DNA from: Sphaerotilus hippei
Lineage (GTDB): Bacteria > Pseudomonadota > Gammaproteobacteria > Burkholderiales > Burkholderiaceae_C
Assembly (NCBI RefSeq): GCF_003201595.1
Contig: NZ_QJJS01000021.1
Span: 1-64,000 of the forward strand
Direction: 5' to 3'
Length of the DNA stretch: 64,000 nt
The notes beneath the pieces are model-generated. The model saw nothing but the letters and a program-made list of their open reading frames with translations. It was not told the origin of the DNA and searched no databases. Shown piece by piece: positions 18,259 through 31,056 of the stretch. How positions within the stretch are numbered: the first letter of the stretch is position 1; every line of letters begins with the position of its first letter. The position numbers and the translations under genes are program-made.

Positions 18259-19743
18259 GTGCGCTTGAGCTGGGCCCGGCAGGCCGAACGTGGTCTGCTG
18301 GGCTTTTTTGTGCTCGCGCTGATCTGGGCGCCCGTTCCGCTGGCGAGCAACCGCGGCTGGGGGGTGGCGATCCTGGCCGCCTGGGTGGGCCTGCTGCTGA
18401 GCGGCACGCTGGCGCTGCAGGCCTGGACGGTCTGCCGGCAGCGCCGCCTGAGCCTGCACGCGGCGCGCGCCGACCACCGGCGCGGCCGGCACGACATCGT
18501 CGACCTGGTCGACCTGAACCCGCCCGGCAGCACGCGCGGGGCCTGGGTGGTGGCGGGCCTGCTGGCGCTGTTCGGCCTGTGGGCCTCGCTGCCGCTGCTG
18601 GGCGTGGGCGAGACGGCCGATGCCTTCGTGACGCGGCAATACGTGTTGCGCTGCGCGACCTACACCGCCGCCTTCGTGGTGGTGCAGCGGCTGGTGAACA
18701 CGCCCCGGCGGCGGCTGTTCCTGATGTCGGGGCTGCTGGCCGCGGGGGTGCTGCAGGCGCTGCTGGCGGTGGTGCTGTTTTCAGCCGGCGGGCAGTACGA
18801 GATCTTCGGCCACCCGACAGGGGGCTCGACCCGCGCCAGCGGCACCTTCGCCAACCCCGACCACCTGGCCCAGTTCATGGTGCTGACGCTGTCGGCGGGC
18901 ATCGGCATCATGCTGGCGCAGATGGGCGGCGACGCGGCGCGCCCGCGCAATGGCCGCGAACGGCTGCTGGCACTGATGCGCTTCGTGATGTCGCCGAAGA
19001 TGCTGGTGCGGCTGCTGCTGGTGGTGCTGGTGATCACGCTGGTGCTGACGCGCTCGCGCGCGGGCAACGGGGCGTTTTTCATCGCGCTGTTTTTGCTGTG
19101 CGGCTGGGTGATGTGGACCTCGCCGCGGCTGCGGCTGCCGGCCGGGCTGCTGGTGGTGAGCCTGCTGGTGGTGGACCTGGTGGTGATCGGCCAGTGGGTG
19201 GGGCTGGACCAGGTGGTGCAGCGGCTGCAGGCCACCGAGCTGGCGCAGCAGGCCGAGGCCGCCGCGTCGGGCACGCCGGGCGCCCCGCCGCCGCGCCGCG
19301 AAGAAACCATGGAAGAGCGCCTGCGCGCCGCCGAGGACGCGCTGCAGCTGGTGCGGCTCAAGCCCTGGACGGGCTGGGGCGGGGGCACCTTCCACATCAA
19401 TTTTCCGGCGGTCAAGCAGCAGGCGCTGCCGCTGCGCTACGACCACGTGCACAACGACTACGTGGAGATCGCGGCCGACACCGGCCTGACGGGGCTGGCG
19501 CTGCTGGCGCTGGCGGTGGGGCTGACGGTGTGGCGCGTGGCGCGCCTGATGAGCGACCGCACCGGCCCCCTCGACCGGGGGATCGCGGCGGGGGTGGGCA
19601 TGGCGCTGTTCTGCGCCCTCCTGCACGCGACCGTCGACTTCAATCTACAGGTAACCACCAATGCGCTGGTGCTGACCGTACTATTGGCCGTGGCATGGAG
19701 TGTGCCCGTGCCGGCGCGGGCCGATCGTGTGAAATCCAGGTGA
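18259..19743 (+). CDS. O-antigen ligase/Wzy-type exopolysaccharide polymerase
   Basis: A 494-residue polytopic membrane protein starting at a GTG. It has about ten hydrophobic segments. The C-terminal periplasmic loop has the Wzy_C hallmarks KPWTGWGGGTFHINFPAV near residue 370 and YDHVHNDYVEIAADTGLTG near 395, where the HND segment is the ligase/polymerase motif. It would polymerise or ligate repeat units outside the membrane. It precedes the Wzc-like kinase by four bases, the usual order in Wzy-dependent exopolysaccharide operons. The ribosome-binding site is weak, so the start is less certain than the rest. Confidence 0.85.
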   Translation: MRLSWARQAERGLLGFFVLALIWAPVPLASNRGWGVAILAAWVGLLLSGTLALQAWTVCRQRRLSLHAARADHRRGRHDIVDLVDLNPPGSTRGAWVVAGLLALFGLWASLPLLGVGETADAFVTRQYVLRCATYTAAFVVVQRLVNTPRRRLFLMSGLLAAGVLQALLAVVLFSAGGQYEIFGHPTGGSTRASGTFANPDHLAQFMVLTLSAGIGIMLAQMGGDAARPRNGRERLLALMRFVMSPKMLVRLLLVVLVITLVLTRSRAGNGAFFIALFLLCGWVMWTSPRLRLPAGLLVVSLLVVDLVVIGQWVGLDQVVQRLQATELAQQAEAAASGTPGAPPPRREETMEERLRAAEDALQLVRLKPWTGWGGGTFHINFPAVKQQALPLRYDHVHNDYVEIAADTGLTGLALLALAVGLTVWRVARLMSDRTGPLDRGIAAGVGMALFCALLHATVDFNLQVTTNALVLTVLLAVAWSVPVPARADRVKSR

Positions 19744-19747
19744 GAAG

Positions 19748-22048
19748 ATGAACCAGATACAAGTTGTGAACCCGCAGCAGGGCCCGCTGGCCATGCCCGG
19801 GCAGCCGATGCCGTTTGCACCGGTGCAGCTGGGCCTGTCGGACGAGAGCAAGCTGGCGCTGCTGGACTACTGGCGCAGCATCAAGGCGCGCAAGTGGCCC
19901 ATCCTGGGCCTGGCGACGATGATGGCGCTGCTGGCCGCGGCGGTGGCGTTCTCGATGACGCCGATCTACAAGTCGACCGCGACGGTGCTGATCGAGCAGG
20001 GCAAGGGCAAGGTGCTGTCGTTCGACGACATGTTTGCCGGCGCGGCCCAGACCAAGGAGCACTACCAGACGCAGGTCGAGATCCTGAAGTCGCGGGACGT
20101 GGCGCTGAAGACGGTCACGGCGATGAAGCTGTGGAACCAGCCTGAATTCGACCCGCGCAAGGGCGGCGACGGCATCGGCAAGAAGATGCTGGCGCTGGTG
20201 GGCGTGAAGGAGGCGCAGCCGGAGTGGACCGACGACAAGCTGGCCAGCGCCACCGTGGGCGCGGTGATGAACAACCTCAGCGTCGAGCCGGTGCGGCTGA
20301 GCCAGCTGGTGAAGGTGAGCTTCGAGTCGCCGGACCGCAACCTGGCGCAGCGGGTGTCCAACGAGCTGGCCGCTCGCTACATCGACGCCGACCGTGAAGC
20401 CAAGTTCAAGCAGGCCCAGGCGCTGAACGGCTGGCTGGACCAGCGCGCCACCGAGCTGCGCACGAAGCTGGCCGAGTCGGAAGACCTGCTGCAGAAATAC
20501 CGCGAGGACCAGGGCCTGGTGAGCCTGGAGGGCTCGGCGCAGGCGCTGGCCGGGCGGCGCATTGCCGATGTGTCGACCCGCCTGGCCGATGCACGGGCGC
20601 GCCGCATGACGCTCGACAGCGCTTACCAGGGCATCTCGTCGATCAAGAACGGCGACTACAGCAATGTGCCGGCGGTGGTGAGCAGCATGGGCGTGCAGGG
20701 CGCGCTGCAGCGCGAAGCCGAAGCGGTGCGCAACCTGGCGCAGCTGACGGAAACCCTGGGCAGCAGCCACCCCAACGTGCTGGTGGCCAAGAGTGCGGTG
20801 GACGAGGCGCGCAGCTACAAGCGCGCGCAGATCCAGGCGGTGGTCAAGAGCGTGCTGGAGGAGTATGGCAACGCCCGCCGTGCCGAAGGCGCGCTGATGG
20901 CCGAGCTGGAGACGGCCAGCGGCTCGGTGCAGGACGTGAACCGCAAGGAGTTCAAGCTCGCGGTGCTGGAGCGTGACGTGTCGTCGAACAAGCAGCTCTA
21001 CGAGATGTTCATGATCCGCGCCAAGGAGCTGAGCTCGGGCAGCGACCTGCAGTCGGCCATCGCGCGCGTGGTGGACCCGGCGGTGGCGGCCAATGTGCCG
21101 GTCAAGCCGAACAAGGCGCAGATCATTCTGGTGGCCTTCATGCTGGGCCTGCTGCTGGGCAGCGGCGGCGCGCTGGCGATGGAGCGGCTGGACAACACCA
21201 TCAAGGGCGGCGAGTCGACCGAACTGAAGCTGCACCAGCCGGTGCTGACGGTGCTGCCGGCGGTGACCGAGGAGGACGCGCCCAAGGTGGGCCGCCTGTT
21301 CGTGGAGGCGCCCAGCTCGCACCACGCCGAGGCGATGCGCACCGCGCGCACGGGGCTGCTGCTGTCGAACATCGACACCCGCCACCGGGTGGTGCTGGTG
21401 ACCTCGAGCCTGCCGACCGAAGGCAAGACCTCGACCTCGACCAACCTGGCGCTGGCGCTGGCGCAGACCAAGCGCACGCTGCTGATCGACGCCGACATGC
21501 GCAAGCCGCAGGTGGGCACGCGCCTGGGCCTGCCGGCCAATGCCAAGGGCCTGTCGAACCTGGTGGCCGGCACGGCCACGCTGAAGGAGTGTGTGCACCA
21601 GGTGGAGGGCAGCACGCTGATGGTGATCCCGGCCGGCGACGTGCCGCCCAACCCGCTGGAGCTGCTGCTGTCGCAGCGCTTCAAGGAGGTGATCGAGCAC
21701 CTGAAGCCGCAGCTGGACTTCATCCTGATCGACTCGCCGCCGGTGGAGCTGGTGAGCGACGCGATGTCGATCGCGCCGATGGCCAGCGAGACGGTGTTCG
21801 TCGTCAAGGCCAACCAGAGCACCTACACGATGGCGCGCAAGTCGCTGAACCGGCTGCAGCGCGCGGGCACGCACATCCAGGGCGTGGTGGTGAACGGGCT
21901 CGACTTCGACAAGGCGCAGCGCTACTACGGCAGCGAGTACGGCCAGAACACCTATGCGGCCTATGGCGGCACCTACGGCAGTTATGGCACGAGCTACGAT
22001 GGCGGCGCCAAGCCGGCCACCGCCGTTCAACCCGCCCCCACGACCTGA
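19748..22048 (+). CDS. Wzc/EpsB-type polysaccharide co-polymerase and tyrosine autokinase
   Basis: A 766-residue inner-membrane protein controlling exopolysaccharide chain length. The Wzz domain begins after residue 35 with a membrane helix near 55-75; a long coiled-coil periplasmic region follows, with a second helix near 460-480. The cytoplasmic BY-kinase domain has Walker [15 protein letters not shown] near 560, Walker A' [10 protein letters not shown] near 580 and Walker [12 protein letters not shown] near 660. The C-terminal tail has a tyrosine cluster ([19 protein letters not shown]) for autophosphorylation. Its probable counter-phosphatase is encoded next. Confidence 0.93.
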   Translation: MNQIQVVNPQQGPLAMPGQPMPFAPVQLGLSDESKLALLDYWRSIKARKWPILGLATMMALLAAAVAFSMTPIYKSTATVLIEQGKGKVLSFDDMFAGAAQTKEHYQTQVEILKSRDVALKTVTAMKLWNQPEFDPRKGGDGIGKKMLALVGVKEAQPEWTDDKLASATVGAVMNNLSVEPVRLSQLVKVSFESPDRNLAQRVSNELAARYIDADREAKFKQAQALNGWLDQRATELRTKLAESEDLLQKYREDQGLVSLEGSAQALAGRRIADVSTRLADARARRMTLDSAYQGISSIKNGDYSNVPAVVSSMGVQGALQREAEAVRNLAQLTETLGSSHPNVLVAKSAVDEARSYKRAQIQAVVKSVLEEYGNARRAEGALMAELETASGSVQDVNRKEFKLAVLERDVSSNKQLYEMFMIRAKELSSGSDLQSAIARVVDPAVAANVPVKPNKAQIILVAFMLGLLLGSGGALAMERLDNTIKGGESTELKLHQPVLTVLPAVTEEDAPKVGRLFVEAPSSHHAEAMRTARTGLLLSNIDTRHRVVLVTSSLPTEGKTSTSTNLALALAQTKRTLLIDADMRKPQVGTRLGLPANAKGLSNLVAGTATLKECVHQVEGSTLMVIPAGDVPPNPLELLLSQRFKEVIEHLKPQLDFILIDSPPVELVSDAMSIAPMASETVFVVKANQSTYTMARKSLNRLQRAGTHIQGVVVNGLDFDKAQRYYGSEYGQNTYAAYGGTYGSYGTSYDGGAKPATAVQPAPTT

Positions 22049-22066
22049 GGCTGACACCCGACCACC

Positions 22067-24748
<2,682 letters not shown>

Positions 24749-24751
24749 ACG

Positions 24752-25552
24752 ATGGGGATGGCGAATGCGCAAGCATCGGGCAGCCAGGCCGACCGCCTGG
24801 TGCGCCGCGGCCAGGGCCCCAGCCGGCTGGCCTGCGCGGCCGCCCTCGTGGTGGCGGCGCTGGGCACGGTGGCCGCAGGGGCCATGGTGCGGGAAGCCGG
24901 CCGGGTGTTCTCGGCCAGCTGGAGCACCGCCGAGCTGCGCAACGACCTGAACGACTGGTCCACCGGCCGCGCGCCCTGGACCCCTGAACAGTGGCAGCAG
25001 GCGGAGGGCACGCTGAAGGCGGCCCTCGAGCTGACGCCCGACGATGTCGTGCTGATCGACCAGCTGGCGCAGCTCCATGCCTTGCGGGGACAGTCGGTGT
25101 GGACCGGTGGCCAGCCGGGATCGCCGGAGATCGGCTGGTACACGCAGGCGCTGACGCTGCAGCAGCGCTCGGTGGCCCTGAGGCCGGGCAACGCGCAGGC
25201 CTGGGCCAGTCTGGCGGTGATGCAGAGCGCGGCCGGACAGCCGGCGGCCACGGTGTTCGCCTCGTGGCGCCGCGCCAACGAGCTCGGCCCGAAGGAAGAG
25301 GACGTGCAGCCCACGCTGGCCGCCCTGGTGCTGCGGCACTGGCAGGAAACCCCCGAGGACGTGATGGCCTGGATGCTGCGCCGGGAGCCCGGCATCATCG
25401 ACCGCCTGAGGCGCGAGGGCCTGGCGCTGCAGAAGCAGGCCGCGGAGGCCGAAGCGGCGGCCGCCGCCGAGGTGGCCGCATCGGCCGCGGCGGCCGAGCG
25501 GCGCGCCGCCCTGGAAGTGGCGCGCCAGAAAGCGAGACAGGCCGGCTACTGA
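24752..25552 (+). CDS. Membrane-anchored TPR-like protein of the exopolysaccharide locus
   Basis: A 266-residue protein with one membrane segment at about residues 27-48 (LACAAALVVAALGTVAAGAMV) and an extracytoplasmic region. Helical repeats (TLKAALELTPDDVVLIDQLAQL, RSVALRPGNAQAWASLAVMQ, RRANELGPKEEDVQPTLAALVL) have the spacing and Pro/Asn turns of tetratricopeptide repeats. The end is an Ala/Arg-rich coiled coil. It starts three bases after the phosphatase gene and is probably co-transcribed. I infer a scaffold in polysaccharide secretion; no enzymatic motif is visible. Confidence 0.7.
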   Translation: MGMANAQASGSQADRLVRRGQGPSRLACAAALVVAALGTVAAGAMVREAGRVFSASWSTAELRNDLNDWSTGRAPWTPEQWQQAEGTLKAALELTPDDVVLIDQLAQLHALRGQSVWTGGQPGSPEIGWYTQALTLQQRSVALRPGNAQAWASLAVMQSAAGQPAATVFASWRRANELGPKEEDVQPTLAALVLRHWQETPEDVMAWMLRREPGIIDRLRREGLALQKQAAEAEAAAAAEVAASAAAAERRAALEVARQKARQAGY

Positions 25553-25598
25553 ACGCAGCCGGCCTGTCTCGTGGACCGCCCTTCAGGAGCGGCGGTCC
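25533..25598. terminator. Pair of strong hairpins between convergent genes
   Basis: CGAGACAGGCCGGCT at 25533-25547 pairs perfectly with 25557-25571, giving a 15-base stem with a nine-base loop that includes the stop codon of the upstream gene. A second hairpin has perfect eight-base arms, GGACCGCC and GGCGGTCC, at 25573-25598. There is no T-run, but position between converging transcripts suggests termination or 3'-end protection in both directions. Confidence 0.6.
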
Positions 25599-25615
25599 GC
25601 AGCGTCAAGCGCTGA

Positions 25616-26371
25616 TCAGGCGTTCTTCGTGGAGCGGCGACGCGCCAGGAAGCCCAGGGCACCCAGGCCGGCCATCATCATGGCCAGCGATTCGGGTTCC
25701 GGAACCGGCGTGACCACCGAGTTCAGTTCGGCATAGTCGACGGCCAGCACCGGCAGGTTGGCGTTGTCACCGGCGGCGGCACCGGCGTTCTCGAGGTAGA
25801 TCTCGACGTTGGTCGTGCCGGCCAGGACCGACATGTAGACCCACGGCGACACGGTGCCATAGGCGCCACCGGTGACCGTCAGGTTGTCCTGAGCGGTCCA
25901 GTAGGCCGTGCCGAGTTCGGTCGAGCCGGACAGGAAACGCACGGTGAACGAGTCGTTGTAGGCCGCGTCGGTGTCAAACGTCAGCAGCTGGAACGCCAGT
26001 TCGGCGCTGCCGGTCGACACGGAGTCGAGCGTCAGCATCTTGTAGGCGGTGAACGAGTTGCCGGTGGTCAGCGCGCCGAACTGGGTGCCGTAGTCCACGC
26101 CCAGGATCGAGTTGGACGTCGGCGACGAGATGGCGGCCAGGTAGCCGTTGGACGAGGTCAGGGCACCACTGGCGTCGAAGGTGTCTTCGGTCACCGTGAC
26201 CGAGCTGCCGTAGGACTGGACCGCCAGCGTGCCGGTCATGGCATTGATGGTGGTCGAACCTTGCGGCTGGTAGCTGGTGGTGGTGCCGTCTTCGAAGCCA
26301 GGGCTGGCGGCGAAGGCCGAACCGGCCATCAGCATCGTTGCCGCAGCGGCGGCAATTACTTTCTTGAGCAT
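25616..26371 (-). CDS. PEP-CTERM sorting-domain protein
   Basis: A 251-residue secreted protein. The start at 26371 gives the signal peptide MLKKVIAAAAATMLMAGSAFA. The mature part is Thr/Ser/Gly/Ala-rich beta-structure with few charges. The C-terminus has VPEPESLAMMMAGLGALGFLARRR: the Pro-Glu-Pro motif, a membrane helix and an arginine cluster, which is the exosortase recognition tail. Such proteins are cleaved by exosortase (EpsH/XrtA or relatives) and are usually linked to exopolysaccharide production. It lies beside such a locus, but no exosortase gene is in this window. The longer in-frame upstream extension is rejected because it would hide the signal peptide. Confidence 0.92.
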   Translation of the reverse strand: MLKKVIAAAAATMLMAGSAFAASPGFEDGTTTSYQPQGSTTINAMTGTLAVQSYGSSVTVTEDTFDASGALTSSNGYLAAISSPTSNSILGVDYGTQFGALTTGNSFTAYKMLTLDSVSTGSAELAFQLLTFDTDAAYNDSFTVRFLSGSTELGTAYWTAQDNLTVTGGAYGTVSPWVYMSVLAGTTNVEIYLENAGAAAGDNANLPVLAVDYAELNSVVTPVPEPESLAMMMAGLGALGFLARRRSTKNA

Positions 26372-27183
26372 GAAAATACCCCCGTGAAGGAAATGAACAG
26401 AAATATCCAAAGAGGCTCTGGATACGCGTTCCCAATATATCAATCGGGCCGCTTGCCGTGGGGACCTTGTGACCCTTCGTTCCGGGGGAACGTGTGGTAT
26501 GGAGGGAACCCAGGAGCGGGCCCATTCTGCAGGCCCCGCCCGCGGCCGGAGTGCGCAAATGTGCAGCAAACACAAGGCTGATTGACGCACTGCAGCAACA
26601 TGACCCGAGGGCCGTCAGGCACGGGCGGATCCGCACCGGTTCCGGGCTCGTCATGCAGTGTTTTTCAATTGGCGACAAGCACTTACAATTTCCGACGGCG
26701 ATGGCGCGGCGGCCGGACCCCGGCTCGGGCATGGCGCCCCGGCCGCCGGCCGGCCCGTGGGACGCGGCGGGACCCGCGACGGGGCACCCCCCGGTTCCAG
26801 GGTTCGAGACAACCCTGTCGTGCAGTTTGAGAAAAACCCGACCGAAACTCGTCCGACCGGTCACGGTAAACCCCCCGTTCGCGGGGGTGGCGAGTATCCG
26901 GGCGTGACCGATGCCGCACGGCGGGGCGTGAAACCTGCACAGGATCCGGGGGTGGCGGGCGTTGCGGGCGGGCGCCAGCGGAGTCCCCCGGGCCCGCAAT
27001 GGCAAAAGCGCCCGCGCCGCGGGCGGCGTGGCGCGGGCGGTACAATGCGCTGGACGAACCCGCACCAGTCAGGGTTCGACCGTCGCTCAGACGCTCTCCC
27101 CGACACCGTCGCCGCCTCCGACTGGCGCCCTCGCAACGAGGGGCCGCAGGCGCTGACCTCGCCCGCTTGAGCGGGACCACCTG
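26372..27183. other. 812-base non-coding region with hairpins and possible promoters
   Basis: No convincing gene was found here. On the minus strand an extended -10 (TGATATATT, 26434-26442) could serve the PEP-CTERM gene, with a leader of about 55 bases. On the plus strand TTTTCA, 16 bases, then TACAAT (26684-26689) could be a promoter. A perfect hairpin CAGGGTT/AACCCTG lies at 26798-26817, and a hairpin with a TTCG tetraloop, CCCCCG/CGGGGG, at 26872-26887. The segment 26700-27050 is extremely GC-rich. The leader of the helicase gene is described separately. Confidence 0.5.
27041..27183 (+). promoter_or_regulatory. Putative structured 5' leader of the RhlE-type helicase gene
   Basis: A possible -10 (TACAAT, 27041-27046) is followed by three perfect hairpins before the ATG at 27184. 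These are CGAACCC/GGGTTCG (27055-27078), CCCTCG/CGAGGG with a CAA loop (27128-27142) and CCCGC/GCGGG with a TTGA loop (27162-27175). The last ends eight bases before the start codon and covers the only purine-rich stretch that could act as ribosome-binding site. This would allow temperature or helicase-dependent control. It is inferred from base pairing only. Confidence 0.45.
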
Positions 27184-28662
<1,479 letters not shown>

Positions 28663-28718
28663 TCGCGGCCTCAGGCCGGCCCGCGGCGGATCTGCGGATC
28701 GGCTGCGGCCGGCTTCAC

Positions 28719-28740
28719 GGGGCGCCCAGGCGCCCTGCCC
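28719..28740. terminator. GC-rich hairpin between converging genes
   Basis: GGGCGCC and GGCGCCC (28720-28735) pair perfectly and lie between the end of the helicase gene and the end of the GNAT gene on the other strand. No T-run follows, so termination is a guess from position. Confidence 0.35.
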
Positions 28741-28779
28741 CACCGACTTGGCCCTCTGCGGGCCTCGGGTCGGGGCGGC

Positions 28780-29442
28780 TCAGGTGGTCCGGGCCGGCGC
28801 CCAGGCTGAAAAGCCCAGCAGCGCATGGCGGACCACCCGGCTGAACAGCGCGTGCGGCACGCGCGGCCGGTGGGCCTCGCGCAGGCCCCAGCGGGGCGAG
28901 GCCGGCATCGGCACCTCGCGCTTGAGGCAGCGCTGCAGCGACACCCCTTCGCGCCGCAGGCTCAGGTCGTGACCCGACAGCAGCGCATCCTGCGGCTGCA
29001 GCGGCACGTAACCGGCCCGGCTGAAAAAACCGTCGGCACCCACCTGCACCTGCTGGGCCGACTCGACGGTCTGCGGACCCAGCAGCACGCACGAGGCACC
29101 ACAGGCGCAGGCGGTCTGTTCCGCATGGCGCAGCAGCGCCGTGCCGACGCCCTGACCGCGCGCACTGGGCAGCACGCCCAGCAGATCGATCTCGGTGCAG
29201 CCGTCACCCGGATGCACCTGCAGGCGCACGACACCCACCAGCCGGCCCTGGACCAGCGCCACGGCCAGGCTGTGCGGCTCGTCGCGCAGCCAGCGGCGGA
29301 TGCGGGCGCCGGAGCACTGCGGAAACAGATGACGGATCACGCCGGTGACGGCCAGGCCGTCGAGCAGGCGCAGGGGACGAACGGTCACCGCGGTCGATCG
29401 CTCGGACGATCGATCTGCAGCGGTGGACGGGGACAACAGCAT
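28780..29442 (-). CDS. GNAT-family N-acetyltransferase
   Basis: A 220-residue acetyltransferase. VRPLRLLDGLAVTGVIRHLFP starts the fold, LVGVVRLQVHPGDGCTEIDLLGVLPSARGQGVGTALLRHAE (residues about 65-110) holds the central strands and the acetyl-CoA pyrophosphate loop (R-G-Q-G-V-G), and FFSRAGYVPL near 140 is the usual C-terminal motif. The C-terminal 60 residues are an extra basic extension. The ATG at 29442 is preferred because a GGAG sits nine bases upstream. The substrate is unknown, and neighbours give no clue. Confidence 0.82.
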   Translation of the reverse strand: MLLSPSTAADRSSERSTAVTVRPLRLLDGLAVTGVIRHLFPQCSGARIRRWLRDEPHSLAVALVQGRLVGVVRLQVHPGDGCTEIDLLGVLPSARGQGVGTALLRHAEQTACACGASCVLLGPQTVESAQQVQVGADGFFSRAGYVPLQPQDALLSGHDLSLRREGVSLQRCLKREVPMPASPRWGLREAHRPRVPHALFSRVVRHALLGFSAWAPARTT

Positions 29443-29555
29443 GACAAACGGCTCCAGGTACAACGACGTACTGCGAAATGATGCACGCCCAACGTGACTG
29501 CATGCACAGTCAGGTTACGGCATGTATGCAAAGCAGGGTTCACGCCACCCCGGAA

Positions 29556-30104
29556 TCAGGGGCGGGCCGCGGCGCGCTGCCTGGCGGCACGGGCCTTGGC
29601 CTGGCGCGCTTCGAGTCGTTTCTGGCGCTGCGCCTTCACGCGTTCGGCCGCCGAGGCCTTGGTCGACGCACCGGCCTTGGCGCTGCGCGCGGCCTTGCCG
29701 GACGCGCGGGCGGCCTGGCGCTGCTTGGCCCGCTCGAGCCGGCGGGCCTTGCGCTCTTCGGCGGTGCGGGCCTTGGCCTTGCTGGCGCCGGCCTGGGCGG
29801 GGGCGGCCGGATCGGCCATCAGGCGGGCGGCGGCGGCGTCGCGGCGGGCCTCGGCCTTGCTGCGCACCTTGTCGGCCGCGGCGGCCCCCGTGGCGGTGGC
29901 CGAAGCCGACAGCGCCGGCGAGCTCGGCACCTTGACGACAGGCACCGGGGTCAGCGTGGGCACCGGGGAGAGCTGCACCGGCGGGCTGGGCAGCGTGGTG
30001 GTGACCGTGCCGCTCTGGGGCGCGGGCGCCTGGCCGGCCCCCTGGGCATGTGCCAGTGCAGCCACGCACGACAGCAGGGCGGCAGCGGTGAATCTCGTCT
30101 TCAT
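29556..30104 (-). CDS. Secreted protein with a Pro/Val-rich segment and a Lys/Arg/Ala-rich tail
   Basis: A 182-residue protein with a clear signal peptide (MKTRFTAAALLSCVAALAHA). Residues 25-65 are rich in Pro (SPPVQLSPVPTLTPVPVVK), and residues 75-182 are a highly basic Ala/Lys/Arg helix resembling histone H1 tails (AEERKARRLERAKQRQAAR). I know no family. A GAGGAG ribosome-binding site precedes the ATG. It follows the prolyl 4-hydroxylase gene by 35 bases on the same strand, which raises the possibility that its proline-rich segment is a hydroxylation substrate. That is inference. Binding to DNA, lipopolysaccharide or acidic exopolysaccharide is an alternative role for the tail. Confidence 0.65.
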   Translation of the reverse strand: MKTRFTAAALLSCVAALAHAQGAGQAPAPQSGTVTTTLPSPPVQLSPVPTLTPVPVVKVPSSPALSASATATGAAAADKVRSKAEARRDAAAARLMADPAAPAQAGASKAKARTAEERKARRLERAKQRQAARASGKAARSAKAGASTKASAAERVKAQRQKRLEARQAKARAARQRAAARP

Positions 30105-30139
30105 GGGAACTACTCCTCGGTGGGACCGAAATTATCAGC

Positions 30140-31003
30140 TCAGTCGAAGCGCGACTGACGCAGCCACTTGGTCGCGACCCATTTTTCGCCCTCGATGACG
30201 GGGGCGCCACCATGCAGGCTGCGGCTGCTGGGGTGGGGTCGCTCATAACTGAAGAAGACCGCGTTGCCCTTGACCGGCATCACCTCGAGGTGGGCGTCGG
30301 GGAAGGTCGTGCCCCCGCCATGCGCCACGGTGTTGAGGTACATCACGACCGTGCCAACCCGCTGGCCACCACGGCGCAGGATGGTCGACGTGCCGGGCTG
30401 ATCGGGGTCGAAATAGTCGTAATGCGGCTTGTATTCGGCGCCGGGCTGGTAGTTCAGCACCTGCACGCCCTCGCCGTTCTCGACCGGCCAGCGCACCAGC
30501 GCGGCGATGCGGGCCTCGAGGCGCTGCAGCAGCTCGTGCTCGCCGCGGCCGAAGAACATGCCCCGGCTGGTGCGGGCCTCGTTGACCTCGCTGCCGCCGG
30601 TGTGGTGGTCGACGGTCTCGGAGCGGCTCAGCCGCGGCGCGGCCAGCGCCACCAGGCGGTCACACTCGATCTCGCTGAGCAGGCCGCCGAAGACGACCAC
30701 CCGCGGCTGCTTCAGGCTCATCAGCACCTGGACCTCGCGGTCGTGGGCCCAGACGGTCGACGGCGAGCCGGCCAGGTCGGGCTCGGGCATGGACGGCGCG
30801 GCCGGCTGCGCGGCGGCCAGCTGCTGCTGCTCGAGGTGCTGCTGCAGCGTGTGTTCCAGCGCCGACAGCGCGACGTCCTCGTCCCAGCCCGCATCCAGCA
30901 TCGACTGCAGCACCGCGTCGGGTGCATGGCCCGCCATGGCCTGGTCGATGATCCACTGGCGCAATTCGGGGGTGACGGTCTGGGTGCTTCTGAGCCTGCT
31001 CAT
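30140..31003 (-). CDS. Prolyl 4-hydroxylase-type 2-oxoglutarate/Fe(II) dioxygenase
   Basis: A 287-residue dioxygenase. The catalytic domain has VVVFGGLLSEIECDRLVALA near residue 95, ARTSRGMFFGRGEHELLQRLEARIA near 140, the iron ligands HYDYFDPD (His-x-Asp) near 190 and LHGGAPVIEGEKWVATKWL near 260, where the His is the third ligand and the Lys binds 2-oxoglutarate. It should hydroxylate prolyl residues in a peptide. The N-terminal 70 residues form a separate helical domain containing PDAVLQSMLDAGWDEDVALSALE, reminiscent of a UBA-like or helix-hairpin fold. No signal peptide is seen, so it is cytoplasmic. A proline-rich secreted protein is encoded immediately downstream. Confidence 0.88.
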   Translation of the reverse strand: MSRLRSTQTVTPELRQWIIDQAMAGHAPDAVLQSMLDAGWDEDVALSALEHTLQQHLEQQQLAAAQPAAPSMPEPDLAGSPSTVWAHDREVQVLMSLKQPRVVVFGGLLSEIECDRLVALAAPRLSRSETVDHHTGGSEVNEARTSRGMFFGRGEHELLQRLEARIAALVRWPVENGEGVQVLNYQPGAEYKPHYDYFDPDQPGTSTILRRGGQRVGTVVMYLNTVAHGGGTTFPDAHLEVMPVKGNAVFFSYERPHPSSRSLHGGAPVIEGEKWVATKWLRQSRFD

Positions 31004-31056
31004 GCCGAAATTCTGACAGGCCCGCCCCCCGATTCCGGAGCGGGCCGCGCAAAAAG

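Noticed and set aside
26798-26817. A T-arm-like sequence (GGTTCGAGAC) suggesting a tRNA
   Set aside because: The stem is seven perfect pairs with a six-base loop, not a tRNA T-arm, and no acceptor, D or anticodon arms fit around it.
28780-31003. GNAT enzyme, secreted protein and prolyl hydroxylase as one operon
   Set aside because: The GNAT gene starts 113 bases beyond the secreted-protein stop with its own start signals, and nothing connects its function; only the last two were treated as a pair.
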